64,000 bases of DNA from Brachionus manjavacas. Its lineage: Eukaryota > Rotifera > Eurotatoria > Ploima > Brachionidae. The DNA is taken from contig JAHQIY010000006.1 in the NCBI GenBank assembly GCA_019054805.1, positions 1,054,001-1,118,000 on the forward strand. The letters are read 5' to 3'. Made by a program: the position numbers and the translations under genes. Below the pieces are notes generated by a model. The model did not search any database. It had not been told where the DNA came from and worked only from the letters and a program-made list of their open reading frames with translations. Of the stretch, positions 41,700 through 52,117 are shown piece after piece (position 1 is the first letter of the stretch; each line of letters begins with the position of its first letter).

Positions 41700-42565
41700 A
41701 TTTTTACTTAAATTTTCCTTTTGTCATCAAAAATTATATTTTTTTTTTATTTTTTGAATTATTTTGTGGTACTAAATTTTAATTTTATTTGTTGAAAAAT
41801 AATTTTTTGTCAAAATTAAATACAATTAGTCACTTTTTTATTAATAAATGTGTCAGTAAAAAAATATTTTTTTTGTCATTAGGAAAAAATGAAAGCCTCA
41901 AGTAAATAACTGAATCTATTCAATAAATTGTCAAAAAACAGTAGTTTACTGAAGCTCAACATTATTGAAAACAAAAAATACATAAAAAAGGAGAATAGTT
42001 ATTTAATAGTTTATCTGCGCAGAGTTAAATATTCTTTAGATTAAAAAATCAAAATAAAATCAAATAAAAATTTAAAGTAAAATAAAAAAATTTTGATAAC
42101 AAAATCTCTTAAAAAATTTTTAAATTTTTTGTAATGATAACTAATTATTAAAATATTATCAAAAAATTTTTTGATCTGCGCGAAAACAAAACCGGTAGAC
42201 TCATTAGTTCAAACCCTTATTGACAAAATAAAAATAAAAATAATGTTTGATCAAATTTATTAAAAAAATTCATAAAATATTCACAAATTAAATTCTTTAA
42301 ATTAAATTCAAATTATGAAAAAAAAATCAATCTTTTTTAATTTAATTTATTTGTATGTCAATAAATCTTATCAAGTCAAATAGACCTTGATTTTTCCCAA
42401 TAATTTTGAAAATACATTTTTTGAAATTTCATTTATTTCACAGAATAATTAAAAATTACATCAGAATTTCATAATTTTGAATGTAATTTCATAATAAATT
42501 CTTTATAAAAACTTATTGTTTTATTTAATTTTAATATAAAAGTAAAAAGCGAAAGTTGTACCACT
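41700..42565. other. AT-rich spacer upstream of the unknown conserved gene
   Basis: Homopolymer-rich sequence without a recognised feature. The promoter of the downstream gene should lie at its right end. Confidence 0.45.
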
Positions 42566-43349
42566 ATGAACCGGTCTAAAGTAACCATAAGATTGTCCCG
42601 AAATAGAGAATCTAAATTATCTAGCGATATTTCAGAAAATGATGAAGCTGTACCATTGAAACTTAATCATAGTTTTAAATGATTCAATAATTTCCCCAAG
42701 ACAGTCTAATTTACTAATAAACGAAAATTTTTTGATTACATGTAACCAGACTACTAGTCAAGTAGAAAAATTGATCCATGAAAAAAATTCAAATGGATTT
42801 ATTATCTCCTTTTTTCGACAAATAAAACCATATAAATCAATTAAACTAACCACGGAAGCACTTCGAATACAAAATACTCCCAATGCCGGTGGCTCTTCAG
42901 TGGAATCAGAGGCTCTTTCATTCGAATTTTTTAAGAAATTTTTCAACGCAGAACTTTTATGTACAGAAATGGAAGTAACTTATTTTCCGCAAGGAGGATC
43001 AATAACTGATTATGTATTGACCATTTTCGGAAAGAGAATTGGTGTCTCAGTAACAAGAGCAATGAAAAAAAACTTCCAAGATTATACCATTGAAGATGCT
43101 GACATTTTATTAAGAAAAAAACTCAAAGGCATAAATCAATCATCAAAAAATACATTGCTCAAATGGCATAAGCAAATTCTTCATGTCTGGGCTTTTGATG
43201 ACAACTCGGTGGATTTGCTGTTAATTGCTTGGTCCGAAATTGATGCTCACTTAAAATCAAATACAGTGCTTGTTGTCACTTTGGCAACTAAGAGTCAAGA
43301 GTTATTTTTAAATCAAAAAATTGCAAAAAAATGCTTAGTGGTAAATTAG
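42566..43349 (+). CDS. Conserved-looking protein of unknown function, two exons; possible PD-(D/E)XK-like fold
   Basis: Model: exon 1 42566-42649 (28 codons from ATG), 55-bp intron (GTACCATTG...AAGACAG), exon 2 42705-43349, phase 0, 242 aa. The intron is inferred because the frame of exon 1 ends at a stop and the frame of exon 2 has no early ATG; its size matches this genome's other introns. Exon 2 contains NAGGSSVESEALSFEFFKKF, AELLCTEMEVTYFPQGGSIT, DYVLTIFGKRIGVSVTRAMK, EDADILLRKKLKGINQSSKN, LLKWHKQILHVWAFDDNS and HLKSNTVLVVTLATKSQELF. An acidic helix residue (SEALSFE), then D in TDYVL and a beta strand GVSVTR resemble the spacing of PD-(D/E)XK nucleases with a degenerate last motif. That is inference. 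Reads like a eukaryote-wide single-copy family, but I cannot name it. Confidence 0.65.
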
Positions 43350-43885
43350 ACTTGATCTTTTTATGTTGTGTAAATTGTTTATTTTTTAATATCAAGATTA
43401 AAAATTTTTTAATCTAAATTTTTAGAATATATTTGTGTTTATTTTTTTTAATTAAGTCACCCAAAAAAAATTAAGGATTCCTCATGATTTTATTATTATG
43501 TACGTTAGGGTCTTGAACAACTTGCAATTTTTTTTTTCAAACAATAAAGAATTATTTTGCCACCTTTTTGAATGAAATTTTTTCATCATTTTTACCTTTT
43601 CGTTGTTCATCTATCATATTATTTTATTTTTTAGACCAAAATTAAAATTATTAAGATACTTTGGAAGTGATTAAATAAAATATCTTTCAATTTTTTTCAT
43701 GCTATAAAGTCCCAAACAGATATATTAATGATAGTGATTATCTAGATACACTTGAAAATTTCCTCTTAACCATAATATTTTAATAAAGATTTTGAAAAAA
43801 ATGAAATCTTAATACGTTTCCTTTCAAGTTATGGACTAAAAATTTTCGTTTTATATTCAACTAGAGTCACAACCAAGTTTTTTCA
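43350..43885. other. 3' flank of the unknown gene, AT-rich
   Basis: No feature recognised; several AATAAA-like motifs are not distinguishable from background. Confidence 0.4.
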
Positions 43886-43889
43886 GGTA

Positions 43890-44455
43890 GAAAATAAATT
43901 CATTACAAATGTTTCTCAAATAGATCTCGTATTGCATAACCTAAGCTAAATATAATCGACTCAAAATTCAAAAAAATTTTATGATATCTACAAATCAACA
44001 ATAAAACTAAAGCTTGACAAAAAATGGTATCATTCCGTACTTCATTATCAACGGTAATAAATCCGCATCTGAGGCCTCAGAAATTAGCAAACTAATAAAT
44101 TAAATTGTCACCTATATAAGATCAGATTTGGAATTTGATCTAAAGACTTGTTTAACTTCAATAAATGAAACTTTTAATGAGGTCTCTAACACCATTAAAA
44201 GTTTTGACCCTTTAGTAAATTAAATAATAAAATCTTTTGATTTTCAGTCATTATCGGTCGAGTCTATTATTAAATTGATTAGTAATTTGGACGCTAACAA
44301 TTTTCCTGGAATCTCAGATATTTCAGTTAAAATCTTTGAAGATTCAGCAATTCTTGGGCCAGTGTTAACTCTACGAATTAATGACTGCATTACTTGATGC
44401 AAAATTAAAACTGAAAATTCTGATGAAAAAACACGTAAAATTTAAAACGATTTAC
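43890..44455 (+). pseudogene. Jockey-like RT N-terminal fragment
   Basis: The plus strand, with stops, reads FINGNKSASEASEISKLIN, YIRSDLEFDLKTCLTSINET, FDFQSLSVESIIKLISNLDA and NNFPGISDISVKIFEDSAIL before GPVLTLRINDCIT and a stop. The S-x-x-x-I-x-x-L...G-x-S-x-I-x-x-x-x-x-K block lies just before RT motif 1 in jockey-type ORF2. It could be the N-terminal counterpart of the family seen at 37.7-38.2 kb. Confidence 0.6.
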
Positions 44456-44559
44456 GTGATGAAGAAATATTTTTATTAAAAAAATTTACAATCAAAGACT
44501 TAAAATTGACTTGAATAATAAAATAGTTATTTTGAATAAATTAATAAATTGGATAAAAT

Positions 44560-44645
44560 TATAGGCTAGTCCTTTCCTTGCTTTAATTCATTATCGAAAC
44601 AAAACATTTTTCCTCAGCCATCGAATATTTAAAAAAACGTATCTT
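44560..44645 (+). pseudogene. Tiny LINE family A scrap
   Basis: AGTCCTTTCCTTGCTTTAAT followed by TCATTATCGAAAC corresponds to YSFPCLNSLSE of family A (49477-49507). Too short for more. Confidence 0.4.
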
Positions 44646-44734
44646 TTAAAAATGTCCAATTTTGAATTTTTTTAATTTGTAGTTGTTGTCAGTATGTTTA
44701 ATCGAATCGACCATTGACAGTTATTTGGAGGCCG

Positions 44735-44850
44735 TATTGTTTAATATACTATTATTTAATAGATTTTATTTAATAGAATTCATTTAATAGATTGTTTTTT
44801 AATAGAATTATCACTTAATAGATTTTTTATTTAATAAATTTTTTTAAAAC
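44735..44850. repeat. Degenerate tandem repeat of ATTTAATAGATTTT-like units
   Basis: TTTAATAGA recurs six to seven times (with TTTTTT/ATTCA/ATTATC spacers) between 44753 and 44843, immediately left of the MITE described next. Confidence 0.6.
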
Positions 44851-45248
44851 TAGAAGCACCAAAACGAGTCAAAATGATTGCTTTAATGGAATCCAATTGA
44901 AAAAAAATTCATAATAATTTATTATTTGGATAAATCTATTCAAAACTTAATTTTAATTGATTGAAAATAAAAATTTGGCATAAAAAAAGTATCTGGCAAA
45001 AATTTTATCTTCTAATGAATTCATTCCTTTTTAAACCAATTTTTCGTCTTTCATGTAAAATAGGCAAACTATATTTTTTCTATCTTTAAATTTGCTTATC
45101 TTCGTTCAAGTATTAGGATTTGAGTCAGTTTTTTAAAGATTTGTATACTTTTTATAAATATTTTACGACTCATCTATTGATTTTGAAATTAAATTCAAAA
45201 TTTTAATTAAAAAAAAGAGTCAAAATGACTCTTTTTGGTGCTTCTAGT
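44849..45248. mobile_element. 400-bp MITE with about 22-bp terminal inverted repeats
   Basis: The left end ACTAGAAGCACCAAAACGAG then TCA (44849-44871) and the right end (inverse of ACTAGAAGCACCAAAAAGAG then TCA, ending at 45248) differ at one position. The interior is AT-rich, non-coding. No TSD could be identified. Superfamily unassigned. Confidence 0.65.
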
Positions 45249-45720
45249 AGCATATACTGAATGTTTACATCTTACCTGAATACTTTTGAAGTTATATTGA
45301 GTAAGCAATTGACTGAAAAAGGAGGAAAAAAATTTGAAAAAAAATTTTGTGATTGTTCTAAGAGCATTTTTGCTTAAGTTGATTTAGTTGTTATTATATC
45401 AGTTTAACTTAAATAAATGCATATTATATAAATTTTAGTTTTAACTAATTGTTTTCTTATCTACAACATACCCGAATCCCTAAACCAGGACTCAGCACCG
45501 GACCCTGTTTAAATTTTATATGACAATCATTTTTTTTATATGACGACTTAATAATTTACCAATTTAAATTAATTAACTCTTTATATTTTAGGCTATTTAG
45601 TAAAAATTTTTCAAAAAATTCATCAAATTAAATTTCCACTTTTTTTAATTAATCAATTAATGTAAATCAATCAATTAAATATGATTCTATATTAAAGCAT
45701 TATTTAAATTATTTTTGAAA
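45249..45720. other. AT-rich spacer left of the full-length LINE
   Basis: No feature recognised except a less AT-rich patch near 45465-45505 (CATACCCGAATCCCTAAACC), unassigned. Confidence 0.4.
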
Positions 45721-45828
45721 ATCAACTTTATTTATAATAATTTTAAATAAAAAAATCGTTTGGCTTAGTAAAATTGAAATTTGAAAATAATAGCGTCGTC
45801 ACGTGACAAGTCTAACCGTTAAATTTGA

Positions 45829-47037
45829 ATGTTAGCAATGTCGCTAGCTAATCAAAGCGAAATTCCTAGGTGGATTTTCAAGAATTCCGTTAAGTTAAAT
45901 TTGAAGAAGCTAGACAAACCAGTTAGCCACAAGACACTGTTCAGTGCGCTCGATATCGCCTTAAACCAAGACGAAAATGATGCAATCACCTCGATTTACA
46001 ATTTCTGGTCCAATAAAGTATGGATAATCGAATTTAACTCGGCGTTTAACTCACAAGATATTTACAATCGGACAATCAATATTAATGGAACAAATTTTAA
46101 TCTTGAAGACGCAAACAAATTACCGGATCTTAGAAGGTACAGTACTTTTCGTTTTCACTTCTTACCCAGTAATTTCAAATGCGAATTACTCAAAAATTTT
46201 TTTGATGCCTTTCGAATTGATGGGCTTAGAATCGAGGACATTTCAGAAGAAAATTATAAAGATAGGCCTCTAAAAAATGGAGTTAAAAGGGTGAAAATTT
46301 CTTACCAAAAACAGACGGAAAACATAATAAGAAACCTTTCTGGTCCCGCTAATATTTTTGGGTTAAGATGTGTAGTCTCTATTGTTGGTCAAAAGCCTAA
46401 ATGCTATTTTTGTGACGATGAAAATCATAATGTAGCAAAATGTCCGGTTAAGGAATCCTTATGCGGAAAATGTCATCAAAAGGGTCATATGACACATAAA
46501 TGTACCATAGCTGAGAAATTGAAGTCGTTAGAAAGACAAAAAATTGACTACAGTGAGCTCTATATAGAACAAGAAGAAACTCAAACAAACACTGATGAAA
46601 ATGTGGATGAAATGCCAAAAACCCCAGAATATCAACCAAATGACCAAGATTCAATAGCATTACTTCTCTCAAGTGCTCAAATTTTAAAAACTCCAGTTCT
46701 AGAGGACCATTTAAATACTCTACAAATTCCAGTACAACCTCATGTTCCAACATCTATTCAAAATGTTCAAAAAGATCGGAAAAAGTATGTTCAGTATGTT
46801 CAAACTAGTAACCAAATCAAAAGACAATCTGAAACAGAACAAGTGGAAAACGACCCAAAAAAGCAGTATCTAGATTCAGCAGATGAAGACGACGATACTT
46901 TTGAGTCAGAAATGACAATTTCGACGAAACACCATGCAGTACAAAGTACAAATCCAGAAAGCAAATGCTCAATGAAAACATACGCAGTTACTCAACAACC
47001 AGCTAGTCCTTACAAGTTTGCAGAAAATTCAGAATGA
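45829..47037 (+). CDS. LINE family A ORF1, Gag-like RNA-binding protein with two CCHC zinc knuckles
   Basis: 402 aa, intact. It would package element RNA into a ribonucleoprotein. N-terminal 130 residues: LANQSEIPRWIFKNSVKLNL, then an RRM-like region (VWIIEFNSAFNSQDIYNRTI; GLRIEDISEENYKDRPLKNG; RVKISYQ). The zinc knuckles follow at about residues 190-226: CYFCDDENHNVAKC and CGKCHQKGHMTHKC, each C-x2-C-x4-H-x4-C. A coiled-coil/acidic C-terminal half (EEETQTNTDENVDEM...) lacks known domains. MLAMSLANQ opens the frame; a second in-frame Met four codons on is an alternative start. Its stop TGA overlaps the ORF2 ATG as ATGA. Confidence 0.88.
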   Translation: MLAMSLANQSEIPRWIFKNSVKLNLKKLDKPVSHKTLFSALDIALNQDENDAITSIYNFWSNKVWIIEFNSAFNSQDIYNRTININGTNFNLEDANKLPDLRRYSTFRFHFLPSNFKCELLKNFFDAFRIDGLRIEDISEENYKDRPLKNGVKRVKISYQKQTENIIRNLSGPANIFGLRCVVSIVGQKPKCYFCDDENHNVAKCPVKESLCGKCHQKGHMTHKCTIAEKLKSLERQKIDYSELYIEQEETQTNTDENVDEMPKTPEYQPNDQDSIALLLSSAQILKTPVLEDHLNTLQIPVQPHVPTSIQNVQKDRKKYVQYVQTSNQIKRQSETEQVENDPKKQYLDSADEDDDTFESEMTISTKHHAVQSTNPESKCSMKTYAVTQQPASPYKFAENSE

Positions 47038-49825
47038 ATATTTCTAATTGTAAAAAAAAAACAATCTTCAAAAAAAGGTTAGTAATTATACATTGGAATT
47101 GTGCTCATCTCCCTAGTTAGGTTCAACTGTTAGAAACTTTTTTGGCTCAGAAAAGTCCTGACATAGTATTCCTTAACGAAATAAAAATTAATTTAAGTGA
47201 ATCTAATATTTATTTTGATTTTAAAAATTAATTTCAATTACTAAGCCACGAAATAAATATGGAGGAGGAGTAGCTATTTTAGTTAAGGAAGGCATAGAAT
47301 TTATTCAAGACTTTTCATTTGACGAGTTTTCTTCAGAAATTCTCTCAATTAAGCTAAATTATGGAAAAAACGATCAATTTTATGTGTTTAGCCTATATAA
47401 CCCACCTAATGTACTTCTTAATTTTGATCTTTTTGAAAAAATAAATAGGAAATGTAAAAACTATATTCTTGGTGGTGATCTTAACGCTCGGACAAAACAA
47501 CTAGGCTGTCTAGGAGAAAATCAAAATGGAATTGTTTTAGAAAAGATAATTAATGAATTAGATTTTTCTGTAATCAATGATAAAACCCCTACTTTTAATA
47601 TCTTTAATAGAGAATATTTTGAAATTCTTGATTTGTTTTTAGTCTCATCCTCAGTAACAAATAAAATAAATGAGTTTCGAGTTCTCAGTAATCAGGATAT
47701 GATAAGTGACCATTTTCCAATCGAAACTTCCATAGCTTTCGATTACATAATTACTGTGAAATCTCTATCAAAGAAATTTAATTATAAGAAAGCAAATTGG
47801 CATTTATTTCGTGAAGTTTTAAATGTCCCAAGACATTTCTTAGTGGCTTCTGCAGGGACGATTGACGAACAAAATATTATCAACTGCACTAAAAAGTATA
47901 CCATTTCAGTCTCAAAAAGTTTTCAAGAGCAGTCTACCTCCTTTTATTCTAGATTTGATTAAAGAACGTAGGAATATAAGAAGATATTTTCAAAAAACTC
48001 GCTGTCAAATGACAAAACAAAGATATAATCATTTAACATTGGAAATTAAAATTAGCCTGAAAAAATTTTGGAATCAAAATTGGTTTGATTTTATCAAAAA
48101 GATGGGGACAAAACCCCTATCAAGTAGGCCATTCTGGAAAAAAATAAATAAGTTTAGATCAAAAAAAGGATCAAATTTAATCCCAACTTTAACTCTGAAC
48201 AACCAAGATTTCAAAACAGATGAGGAAAAAGGGAAATTATTTGGAAAAATATTATCCTCAACATTCAGTCTTAATTCTGACCTCGAAAACACTGAAAAAG
48301 ATACAGAAATAACTCATTTTAATTTAAAATACTTTAAGAATAATAGTCAGCCAATACTCAACGAACCGATTAGCCTTAATGAAATGATTATAGCATTAAA
48401 AAGGCTAAAAGGAGAAGCAGCTTGCGGACCTGACCTTATCCACAATTTAATGTTAAAAAACCTCCCTTTATATTTGTTAAAAGAAATAATAGATCTCTTC
48501 AATCTTAGTCTCCAAGAAGGTACAGTTCCTAAAGCTTGGAAAAGTGCCAATATCACAATGATACCTAAGAAATCTTCACCTACACAAGACCCATCTAATT
48601 ATCGACCAATAAGCATTACAAGCTGTCTGGGTAAACTGCTTGAACGTATTATATTTTCAAGGTTATATGATTTCTTGGAAAAAAATTCTTTGCTAATTCA
48701 GGAACAATCTGGTTTTAGGAAACATCGAAGAACCGCAGATAATTTAGTTTTCCTTATCCAAAAAGTTGTCGAATCTTTTAATAGAAAGAAAAAGTATGTT
48801 GCTTATTTTTTGACATTTCTAAAGCTTTCGACAAAGTCTGGCATGAAGGTATAATTTACAAGCTGATAAAGATAAATATACCTGCCTACTTAATTTATTG
48901 GATTAAATCATTTCTTAACTGTAGAACATTTAAAGTAAATATAAATGATCACATTAGTGATGAATTCAAAATATCTGCTGGCGTTCCTCAAGGATCAGTT
49001 ATTAGTCCTTTATTATTTAGTATATTTATTAATGATATTCCTAAAAGAAATAAATCTAATAAAGAATATTCACTTCTCTTTGCAGACGATCTTGTCACTT
49101 TTTTCATTTATAAAAAAAATGGAAATATAGAAAGTAAGATGAATAAGTACTTAGTTGAATTAGAAAAGTGGCTTTTCAAGTGGAAAATGAAGATTTCGGT
49201 TGAAAAGTCTTGCTCAATGATTTTTACTAAAAATAATAAAGTAAGTTCTGTGTTTAATTTAAGGATTTATGGGAATAGAATCGAAAACTTAAAAGAAATA
49301 AAGTTCCTAGGTATTAGATTTGATTCTAAATTAACCTTTTCTTCAATGATAGAAGAAATTAAAGAACGTTGCAATTCAAGGCTAAATTTAATAAAAATCT
49401 TGTCGAATAAAAAATGGGGCCTTGACTTAAACACTTTAGGAAACCTTTATAAGTCTTTGATTGGATCTATTCTAGATTATTCTTTTCCTTGTCTTAACTC
49501 TCTTTCAGAAACTAATATCAAAAGGTTAGAAGTAATCCAAAATTCAGCAGTTCGTTCTATACTAAAACTAAGATATGATACTCCCTCCAACATATTACAT
49601 AATGAGGCATATAATAAACTTAAACTACTAACAGTCTCAAATCGACTTTTTGAGTTGAGTGAGAGATATGTTAGGGCAGGACTGAGCCATTCTGTTCCAT
49701 TAACTGTTAGACTGGTGGAAGAATATAACAGAGGTTTCGAATCAAGATACATCGAGTACCCAACTCCATTGTGTAATTGCTACCTTACTATTTGTTCTTT
49801 TTTTCCTGAATCATCAAATAATTAA
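47034..49825 (+). pseudogene. LINE family A ORF2 (APE endonuclease + reverse transcriptase), one stop and three frameshifts
   Basis: ATG 47034 overlaps the ORF1 stop. Endonuclease blocks in order: VIIHWNCAHLPS then TAG (about 47118), DIVFLNEIK (catalytic E), a shift near 47235, NKYGGGVAILVKEGIEFIQD, FSLYNPPN, ILGGDLNARTKQLGCLGE and MISDHFPIE. A second shift occurs near 47870. RT: FWKKINKFRSKKGSNLIPTL, LKGEAACGPDLIHNLMLKNL, SNYRPISITSCLGKLLERII, EQSGFRKHRRTADNLVFLIQ. A third shift near 48810 precedes motif A DISKAFDKVWHEG, AGVPQGSVISPLLFSIFIND and LLFADDLVTF, continuing to KWKMKISVEKSC, FLGIRFDSKLTF, SILDYSFPCLNSL and the C-terminal SFFPESSNN. Catalytic residues are present but the breaks prevent translation of one protein. 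Confidence 0.9.
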
Positions 49826-50062
49826 AATATGTATTCTGTTACTCTCTATCAAAATTTATCTAATTTTAATTTTAATATTTATCTACTTTTTAAGTTATAT
49901 TATTTTAACTTTATTTTTTTCTTACTTTTTATTTTTATTTTATTTTATTTAACTTTATTTTAATTTTTTATTTTTTTTTTTTTTTTCTTAATCTGAAGGA
50001 GCTCTAGCTCGGTACAGATATACAAATAAAAAAAAAAAAAAAAAAAAAATCAACTTTATTTA

Positions 50063-50521
50063 AGTATTCTTGAGATCTATTTCGGTCTTCTAGATTAATA
50101 CAGGAATAGAAACTGGATCGGTATAATTTAAGTGGACCTTTTCCTCAAAAACAAATAATTCATTTAAATTTTTTTTTTAATTTTAAAATGAATCAAGTAT
50201 AATTCTAAAAATTAAAAGAGTTAAAAATTTTTTTATTTTTTCCAGAATTTTTAGACTCTTAAATTTTAATAAAAAATATTTTTTTTTTCAATGATAATTT
50301 CCAACTTTTAAATCATTTACCAGAAGAAAATCCTTACCGGGATTAACAAAATGTGACTTTGTCTAGGACCAGTCCGAGCCTCGGTACCAAAATATAAAAT
50401 TGAAAAATAAAAATTTAATTTTAAATATAAAGTTATGTTAAAAATGCTACAAATTAAAAGAAAAAAAATTTAAATAATTTTTGTAAAAAAAAGCACATTT
50501 TAATAAAAAAAAATCCAAAAA
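50063..50521. other. AT-rich spacer and 5' region of WDR12
   Basis: Background composition with a short less AT-rich patch (50330-50390). Contains the WDR12 promoter by position only. Confidence 0.4.
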
Positions 50522-51831
50522 ATGAATGGTAACATGGAAAACGGTGATCATTCTCAATTAATGGTCAAATTTTTTACCAAAAATACGAAATACTCTATCG
50601 CAGACAATCCGTACTCAATACCAGCTTCATCGAGCATTCAAAATCTAAACGCACTTATCATCGGAATCCTTAAATCGGATGACAATGAATTGGAAACAGA
50701 TTTTTCCACCATAGAATTTGACTTTTACGTCAATGGTCATTTTTTATCTAGCACTTTGGGTGATCTAATTCAAACCATTGCTGATATTAAAGTAGAATCA
50801 GTCATAGAAATCGAGTATTCGGAGCGCAACGCAGCTCCGGAACCCATTGATTCAGTAGTTCTTGACGACTGGATAAGTTCTATCAAGGGCTTAAATGACC
50901 TCATATTGGTAGGCTGCTACGATAACTCTGTGCAAATATGGAACAAATCCGGCAATCAATTAGTCTTGCTTCCTGGTCACACTGGCCCTGTTAAATCTGT
51001 GGCTTGGTTAAACGAGTCAAAGATAATGAGCTCTTCCCACGACCAGTCCATACTCATTTGGCATTTGGCGTCCAAAAGCAAGCTCATCAAGACCCAAAAA
51101 TGCGTCGGCCATACCGAAAGTGTTGAGTGCTTGGACATTTGTGAAGACAAGTCAAAATTTGTGTCCGGTTCGTGGGACAAAATGATCAAATTGTGGAATC
51201 TACTAGATGAAAATGAATTGGAAGAAAATTCGGTGTCCAAGAAAAAAAAGTCTGATGTAGCCACACAGGTCAAGACTCCGCTGATAACCTTGAGTGGTCA
51301 TACGGAAAATGTGTCCAGCTGTAAGTGGATGGATGAAAAAAATGTGTGCACGTGTTCGTGGGATCACACAATTAGGCTATGGGACATGTTCAGTGGTCAA
51401 GAGAGTCAATGTTTAAAAAGTGTTAATAAAATATATCTAACAATTGATTATTCGAAAATAAATGGTCTTATTAGTGCGGGTTCTAATGATTCTTTGGTCA
51501 GGATATACGATCCGAGATCGACAGAGGGAAATTTGGTCAAAATTAGTCTAACATCTCACACTGGATGGGTTTCTTCGGTTTGCTGGTCAAAAAAAGATCA
51601 AAATTTGTTGGTTACGGGCTCCTATGATAACAGCGCAAAACTCTGGGATATAAGAAAGTAAGAAAAGAATTTTTTTTTCAAGTTTTATTAATTTAAATTT
51701 TCTTAAGCACTAAAACAAGTGTGTACGACATGTTGGGACACGAGGACAAAGTTTTGTGTGTCGACTGGACTTGGGAAAATTTGATTCTGAGTGGCTCAGC
51801 AGATAATACGTTTAAAATGTATCAGGCTTAA
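50522..51831 (+). CDS. WDR12: WDR12 / Ytm1, ribosome biogenesis WD-repeat protein, two exons
   Basis: Subunit of the PeBoW complex (PES1-BOP1-WDR12; Nop7-Erb1-Ytm1 in yeast) needed for 28S/5.8S rRNA maturation and 60S assembly in the nucleolus. Exon 1 50522-51657; 50-bp intron (GTAAGAA...TTCTTAAG); exon 2 51708-51831; 419 aa (human 423). N-terminal NLE/ubiquitin-like domain (about 14-95: VKFFTKNTKYSIADNPYSIP; LGDLIQTIADIKVESVIEIE, the face that recruits the Rea1/Midasin MIDAS domain). A WD40 propeller follows: LVGCYDNSVQIWN, LPGHTGPVKSVAWLNESKIM, SGSWDKMIKLWN, LSGHTENVSSCKWMDEKN, TCSWDHTIRLWDMFSG, SAGSNDSLVRIYDPRS, VTGSYDNSAKLWDIR. The second exon supplies the last blade: LGHEDKVLCVDWT...LSGSADNTFKMYQA. 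Confidence 0.95.
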
Positions 51832-51881
51832 ATTTTTTACATTAATAAAAAATACTAAAAAAATGTTAAGTTTATTTTGTT

Positions 51882-51887
51882 AATAAA
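51882..51887 (+). terminator. Polyadenylation signal of WDR12
   Basis: AATAAA 51 bp after the WDR12 stop codon, in TTTTGTTAATAAAGAC. Confidence 0.5.
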
Positions 51888-52117
51888 GACAAAAAAAATT
51901 GCACTATCTAAATTAAAAAATATAATTCAGCAGATTCGATTGGCGATTAGAAATAAAAATGGACTAGTCTAGTGCTAACACAAAACTATTTACAGTAATA
52001 ATCAGATAATTGAAAAAAAACAATTATCTACTTGTCGACTTTCGACCTTTGCTAAATATGAATTAATTGAATAGGATATAAACATTTTTTTTAAATAAAA
52101 TTCTTAGATAGACTAAG

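Larger units (their letters stand above)
45721..50062 (+). mobile_element. Full-length LINE family A element with 14-bp target-site duplication
   Basis: ATCAACTTTATTTA at 45721-45734 is exactly repeated at 50049-50062, right after the A-rich tail. Between them lie a 5'UTR of about 95 bp, ORF1 (45829-47037), ORF2 (47034-49825), a T-rich 3'UTR, the terminal hairpin CTGAAGGAGCTCTAGCTCGG (49993-50012) and a pure A tail. Length about 4.3 kb. Domain order (CCHC ORF1; APE endonuclease then RT in ORF2) places it in the jockey/I-type group of non-LTR retrotransposons. ORF1 is intact and ORF2 has one nonsense codon and three frameshifts, so it is recent but inactive. Confidence 0.92.

Noticed and set aside
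48945-49130. 61-codon frame within LINE ORF2
   Set aside because: Out-of-frame shadow of the RT frame that runs from 48812 to 49825.
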